Of a DNA stretch of 64,000 nt, positions 60,656 to 64,000 are shown one piece after another (position 1 is the stretch's first letter; each line of letters starts with the position of its first letter). Source of the DNA: Maribacter sp. PR1 (lineage in GTDB: Bacteria > Bacteroidota > Bacteroidia > Flavobacteriales > Flavobacteriaceae); contig NZ_JAQPCG010000002.1 of assembly GCF_028464145.1 (NCBI RefSeq), positions 62,001 to 126,000 of the forward strand. Reading direction: 5' to 3'. A model generated the notes under the pieces. It was not told the DNA's origin. It saw nothing but the letters and a program-made list of their open reading frames with translations, and did not search any database. The translations under genes and the position numbers were made by a program.

Positions 60656-62286
60656 CGCTTGCCCAAAAGACCATTGTACTTTGAGCCATTGCCAAGTAAT
60701 TCCGTAGCGGCCAAGATGGCATCATCTTGGGCCAGGTAATATTGATATAAACCGTCGCGATAGAAGTAGCGCTTCACGATTTCGTCCTCAAGATTTTTTT
60801 GTATTTCATTTTGATATCTGTCCAGCGCATTAATCTTGCCTTTTTGAATATTTGCCAATAGGGTCTTGTAACTGTCCTTAACCTCTTGCCCTAAAAAGTC
60901 ATTTTCCGGTCCGGATAATGCCTCGGTAATCGCTTTTTCAGCTTTGGTTTTAAAAGAAAAGTCGCTTTGTCTTACAAATGTCTTAAAGTTGTTGAAGTCC
61001 GAATTGGAAAACTTGAAATCACCCACATTTTCCACGTTATGACTAAAATAATAATCCGTGGCATAATCGAAAATCACATTATTTTGAAGCAATGCCAAGG
61101 TCAGGTCATTTGTTTTTACGGCCGCAATCTCCACATCTGGTAGAACCCCACCACCGTCTTGAACTTTTCTTCCATTTCTTGTGGTAAAATCATTGAAGGT
61201 TGTGTTTCTAACGGCGTTACCGTTATCATCCCTATTCCAATAATCCAATGCTTGGATACACCTTCCTGATGAGGTATAATATCTAGAGATAGTTACTTTA
61301 AGTTGTGTGCCGTAGGTCAGTTTTAAGGGTCGCTGTACCAAACCTTTTCCAAAACTACGGGCCCCCATAATTACCGCCCGGTCCAAGTCCTGCAAGCTAC
61401 CTGACACAATTTCACTGGCAGAAGCACTACTTCCATTGACCAGCACCACTAGTGGTATTTCTGCATCCACGGCTTGATTTGTAGTTCTGTATTCCCGGTT
61501 AAACTTTTTTACTTTGGATTTTGTGGTAACGACCAATTCTCCTTTCGGCACAAACAAATTGGTAACGTTGATCGCCTCTGAAAGTAAGCCTCCGGGATTG
61601 TCTCTTAAGTCCAGAATTATTTTTTCGGCACCCTTTCCTTTTAAATCCAATAAGGCCCTTTTTGTTTGGTCCGTAGCCTTTGCGTTAAATTTTGACAAAA
61701 CGATATATCCGGTAATATTGTCTATCATTTTGTAAAATGGTACGGCATCCACCTCTATTCCTCCACGTTCAATCGTAGTACTGCTAATCTTGCCCTGTCT
61801 TTTATAAATTACATCAACAGTGGAACCTTCAGAGCCCTTTAGAAGCTCACTTGCATTATCTTCAAAATCGGCCACTTTGATATCTCCTATCTGTATAATT
61901 TGGTCCCCTGCTTTGAGCCCTGCCTTGTCTGCAGGATATCCCTGGTGAGGCTCTATAATCAATAAGCGGTCCTTATAGGTGCGCACAAGCGCTCCAATGC
62001 CAGAATATTCACCTGCATTATTAATACGATAGGATTCAACATCCTGTTCATTTAAAAATTTGGTGTATGGATCCAAATCCTCCAACATGTTCTTAATGGC
62101 GGTATCCATAAGCTCAGCTGGATTGGTTTCGTCCACATAGTTCATGTTGAGCTCTTTAAAAAGCGTTGTAAAGATTTCTATCTGTTTAGCGATCTCAAAA
62201 AAGTCGCTTTTAAAACTACTTCCTGCAACAAGAAAGGTTAGGGCCAGAACGGGAATTATTACTCTCTTTCGTATTATTTTATTCAT
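60652..62286 (-). CDS. S41 family C-terminal processing peptidase
   Basis: This periplasmic serine protease has an N-terminal hydrophobic segment (MNKIIRKRVIIPVLALTFLV), a PDZ domain at about residues 90-165 (EYSGIGALVRTYKDRLLIIE, PADKAGLKAGDQIIQIGDIK), and the S41 catalytic core with ILDLRDNPGGLLSEAINVTN, VLVNGSSASASEIVSG (catalytic Ser about 287) and GARSFGKGLVQRPLKL (catalytic Lys about 313). S41 enzymes trim C termini of exported proteins. The Met at 62286 is preferred; a second ATG four codons upstream would enlarge the overlap with rnpA. The rnpA-S41 order is common in flavobacteria, and the two genes overlap by 8 bp. Confidence 0.94.
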   Translation of the reverse strand: MNKIIRKRVIIPVLALTFLVAGSSFKSDFFEIAKQIEIFTTLFKELNMNYVDETNPAELMDTAIKNMLEDLDPYTKFLNEQDVESYRINNAGEYSGIGALVRTYKDRLLIIEPHQGYPADKAGLKAGDQIIQIGDIKVADFEDNASELLKGSEGSTVDVIYKRQGKISSTTIERGGIEVDAVPFYKMIDNITGYIVLSKFNAKATDQTKRALLDLKGKGAEKIILDLRDNPGGLLSEAINVTNLFVPKGELVVTTKSKVKKFNREYRTTNQAVDAEIPLVVLVNGSSASASEIVSGSLQDLDRAVIMGARSFGKGLVQRPLKLTYGTQLKVTISRYYTSSGRCIQALDYWNRDDNGNAVRNTTFNDFTTRNGRKVQDGGGVLPDVEIAAVKTNDLTLALLQNNVIFDYATDYYFSHNVENVGDFKFSNSDFNNFKTFVRQSDFSFKTKAEKAITEALSGPENDFLGQEVKDSYKTLLANIQKGKINALDRYQNEIQKNLEDEIVKRYFYRDGLYQYYLAQDDAILAATELLGNGSKYNGLLGKR

Positions 62287-62671
62287 GAATCCGGGCATTA
62301 AATTTTTCTAAAAGCAGCTTCATTTTGGATTCCACATCCTTAAAAGCCGGCATTTCCTTTCCAAGGTATAAAAATAAAAACGCAAAGTTCTCTTGAGTAT
62401 TGTTAAATACCATGCCTTTGTTTAATCGGTAGGACTCCCTTAAAAGTCTTTTTATTCTATTTCGATGAACGGCATTTTTAAAATTCTTTTTAGAAACCGT
62501 TACGGCCGCCTTAATCGGAACCTCTTGTTTATCGACCTTTAGGTATATCAATTTTAACGGAAAAACAGATAGATTTCTTCCTTCGGAAAAAAGTTGGCCA
62601 ATTAGCGTCTTGCTTTTTAGCTTTTCCTTTTTTCCAAAGGAAAAATTTTCAATCGGGCGAGTTGCCTCCAT
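62279..62671 (-). CDS. rnpA: Ribonuclease P protein component
   Basis: RnpA is the protein subunit of RNase P, which matures the 5' ends of tRNAs. The core motif AAVTVSKKNFKNAVHRNRIK followed by RLLRESYRLNK includes the RNR signature near residue 70. FGKKEKLKSKTLIGQLFSEG is the usual N-terminal helix and FLFLYLGKEMP the central strand. The ATG start gives MEATRPIENF, 130 residues, normal for the family; an in-frame TTG twelve codons upstream would overlap the aminopeptidase gene. It lies between the M1 peptidase and the S41 protease, all on the minus strand. No rpmH gene is next to it. Confidence 0.95.
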   Translation of the reverse strand: MEATRPIENFSFGKKEKLKSKTLIGQLFSEGRNLSVFPLKLIYLKVDKQEVPIKAAVTVSKKNFKNAVHRNRIKRLLRESYRLNKGMVFNNTQENFAFLFLYLGKEMPAFKDVESKMKLLLEKFNARIHE

Positions 62672-62691
62672 TTTTACAACCGTGTTTTTAC

Positions 62692-64000
62692 TTATTCGGC
62701 TTGCCAAACGTTATTTTCGGCATTTATATCCGCCATTAATTGGGAGGGATCAATCACAATTGCCTCTATGCTATCCATGGGTTTATTAAGTGTAAAATCA
62801 TAACTAGGAAATGCCCAAGGCCAATCGGGCAGCACTGTTCTTTCAATTTGAGGATAGGGATTTCCTTTTTCACCGCGCATCATTCTTAGAGGCGCATAGA
62901 AAGTTTCCCTAGTTCCATCTTTATAAACGACTAAAATGTCCAAAGGCATGGGCATTTGACCAATTCTGTCCATGGTGATTTTTGTACCCTCTCCTTCCAT
63001 TTCAACGGATTTAATTCCGTAGTCGATGGTGTTAGTGGTTTGGGTCCAATCCGTCAAATACCAATCCAACTCCATTCCCGATACTTTCTCTGCCGTACGT
63101 TTTAAATCATTGGGGACTGGATGCTTAAACTTGAAATCCGCATAATATTTTCGAAGAGTTTCCATGAGTTTGTCCTGCCCAATGATATAACCTAATTGCG
63201 CTAAAAACACAGCACCCTTACTATATGCCGCTATACCGTAAGCAAAGTTTAAATCATATCTGTCCGCATGGGTACTTTGCGGCTGTTCTTTACCAGACAA
63301 AGCTAAATTATAGTAACTCTTATAAGAGTTTTCAAAAGGGTTCTCCTTATTTTGATCACGAATTTCGTTGCTACAAAGTGCGGATATAAAGGATGTAAAT
63401 CCTTCGTCCATCCACTCGTGTTTGGCTTCATTGGTGGCCAAAACATGCTGGAACCAAGAATGTGCCAATTCATGAATCATAGTTCCAACGACGCTTCCAG
63501 GTCTATCCCCGCCCGTAATTAAGGTGGCCATGGCGTACTCCATTCCCCCATCACCACCTTGAATGACGGAATATTGCTCATAGGGATATTCACCAATATT
63601 CTTGCTGAAAAAATTCATGGCTTTCTCTGTCATAGGTTGCACGGCTTTCCAAGTATCTTGGAATTTGGGGTCGTTCTTGTATAGGAAATGTAGCATTGGG
63701 CCGTTATCCATTTTTAGTGTGTCGTGAATATATTCTGGATCTGCCGCCCACATAAAATCATGCACCATAGGAGCTTTAAAATGCCACGTTAGGGTTTTCC
63801 CTTTTTGCTTTTTCACGGTTGTTCCAGGTGCTTCATAACCATGGCCTATTTCTTGCGGGTTTTGTAAATACCCCGTACCGCCAACGATATAGTCCTTGTT
63901 CAATGTCAATTTCACATCAAAATCACCCCAAACACCATGAAACTCTCTGGCGATATATGGGTCCGCATGCCAACCCTCGAAATCATATTCGGCTAGTTTC
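62692..64000 (-). CDS. M1 family metallopeptidase (5' part outside window)
   Basis: The frame runs to the right edge of the window without a start, so the N terminus is missing; 435 residues are seen. REFHGVWGDFDVKLTLNKDY and YPYEQYSVIQGGDGGMEYAM belong to the M1 fold. The gluzincin site is MIHELAHSWFQHVLATNEAK then HEWMDEGFTSF: HExxH plus a downstream Glu. The GGMEYAM motif corresponds to the GAMEN exopeptidase loop. M1 enzymes remove N-terminal amino acids; relatives in Bacteroidota are secreted, but the signal peptide would be outside. It ends 20 bp before rnpA. Confidence 0.93.
   Translation of the reverse strand, partial: KLAEYDFEGWHADPYIAREFHGVWGDFDVKLTLNKDYIVGGTGYLQNPQEIGHGYEAPGTTVKKQKGKTLTWHFKAPMVHDFMWAADPEYIHDTLKMDNGPMLHFLYKNDPKFQDTWKAVQPMTEKAMNFFSKNIGEYPYEQYSVIQGGDGGMEYAMATLITGGDRPGSVVGTMIHELAHSWFQHVLATNEAKHEWMDEGFTSFISALCSNEIRDQNKENPFENSYKSYYNLALSGKEQPQSTHADRYDLNFAYGIAAYSKGAVFLAQLGYIIGQDKLMETLRKYYADFKFKHPVPNDLKRTAEKVSGMELDWYLTDWTQTTNTIDYGIKSVEMEGEGTKITMDRIGQMPMPLDILVVYKDGTRETFYAPLRMMRGEKGNPYPQIERTVLPDWPWAFPSYDFTLNKPMDSIEAIVIDPSQLMADINAENNVWQAE

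Overview
The window looks like chromosomal DNA of a marine-type Flavobacteriaceae (Bacteroidota). Four things support this: type IX secretion (T9SS) proteins with gliding-motility-type sorting domains, SprB-like repeats and a PorP/SprF partner; many Bacteroidota-type lipoproteins; promoter boxes of the TAnnTTTG type; and flavobacterial families such as DUF4175, rnpA next to an S41 protease, and glnS. No rRNA, tRNA, CRISPR array or insertion sequence was found.

Layout. (1) 1-17.0 kb, minus strand: a surface-adhesin locus. It holds a secreted Ig-like protein with a type-B sorting domain, a PorP/SprF-type outer-membrane protein carrying two C-terminal SPOR-like domains, and the first 4031 codons of a giant SprB-like repeat protein that runs off the left edge. 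The two transcription units share an unusual promoter: paired direct repeats with a 21-bp period, then a TTTG box at identical spacing. (2) 17.2-31 kb: glnS, a band-7 protein, a small regulator cassette, a run of secreted lipoproteins (three NTF2-like proteins, a cupredoxin-like protein, an amidohydrolase), a YdeI-like protein with a C-terminal CDGSH iron-sulfur motif, a TSUP permease, a nucleotide pyrophosphatase and gltX. (3) 31.2-45.3 kb: DUF4175-ybeY-mnmG-methyltransferase, an OmpH-like lipoprotein, then leftward LysE, DUF2807 and rnr genes, and a rightward rpiB-CDF-PH-GNAT operon. Two perfect parS palindromes flank mnmG. The 741-bp AT-rich gap between the divergent rnr and rpiB genes carries a cluster of DnaA-box-like 9-mers and is a candidate replication origin. 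(4) 45.3-47.6 kb: a type II restriction-modification pair plus a small nuclease-like protein. (5) 47.7-60.7 kb: an NlpC/P60 lipoprotein; a leftward group of S10 peptidase, PqqB-like MBL protein, fructosamine-kinase-like protein, PQQ dehydrogenase, acyl-CoA synthetase, a 39-residue membrane peptide and an SSS symporter; and a rightward trio of HGSNAT-like acyltransferase, PIG-L deacetylase and DUF1080 protein. (6) 60.7-64 kb, minus strand: an M1 aminopeptidase (cut by the right edge), rnpA and an S41 protease.

The most noteworthy signals are the parS pair with the candidate oriC, the shared promoter of the SprB-like locus, the SPOR-tailed PorP/SprF protein, the CDGSH tail on a YdeI-like protein, and the 39-residue peptide coupled to the symporter. 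Several genes appear to start at TTG or GTG; starts were chosen from signal peptides, gene spacing and stop codons.
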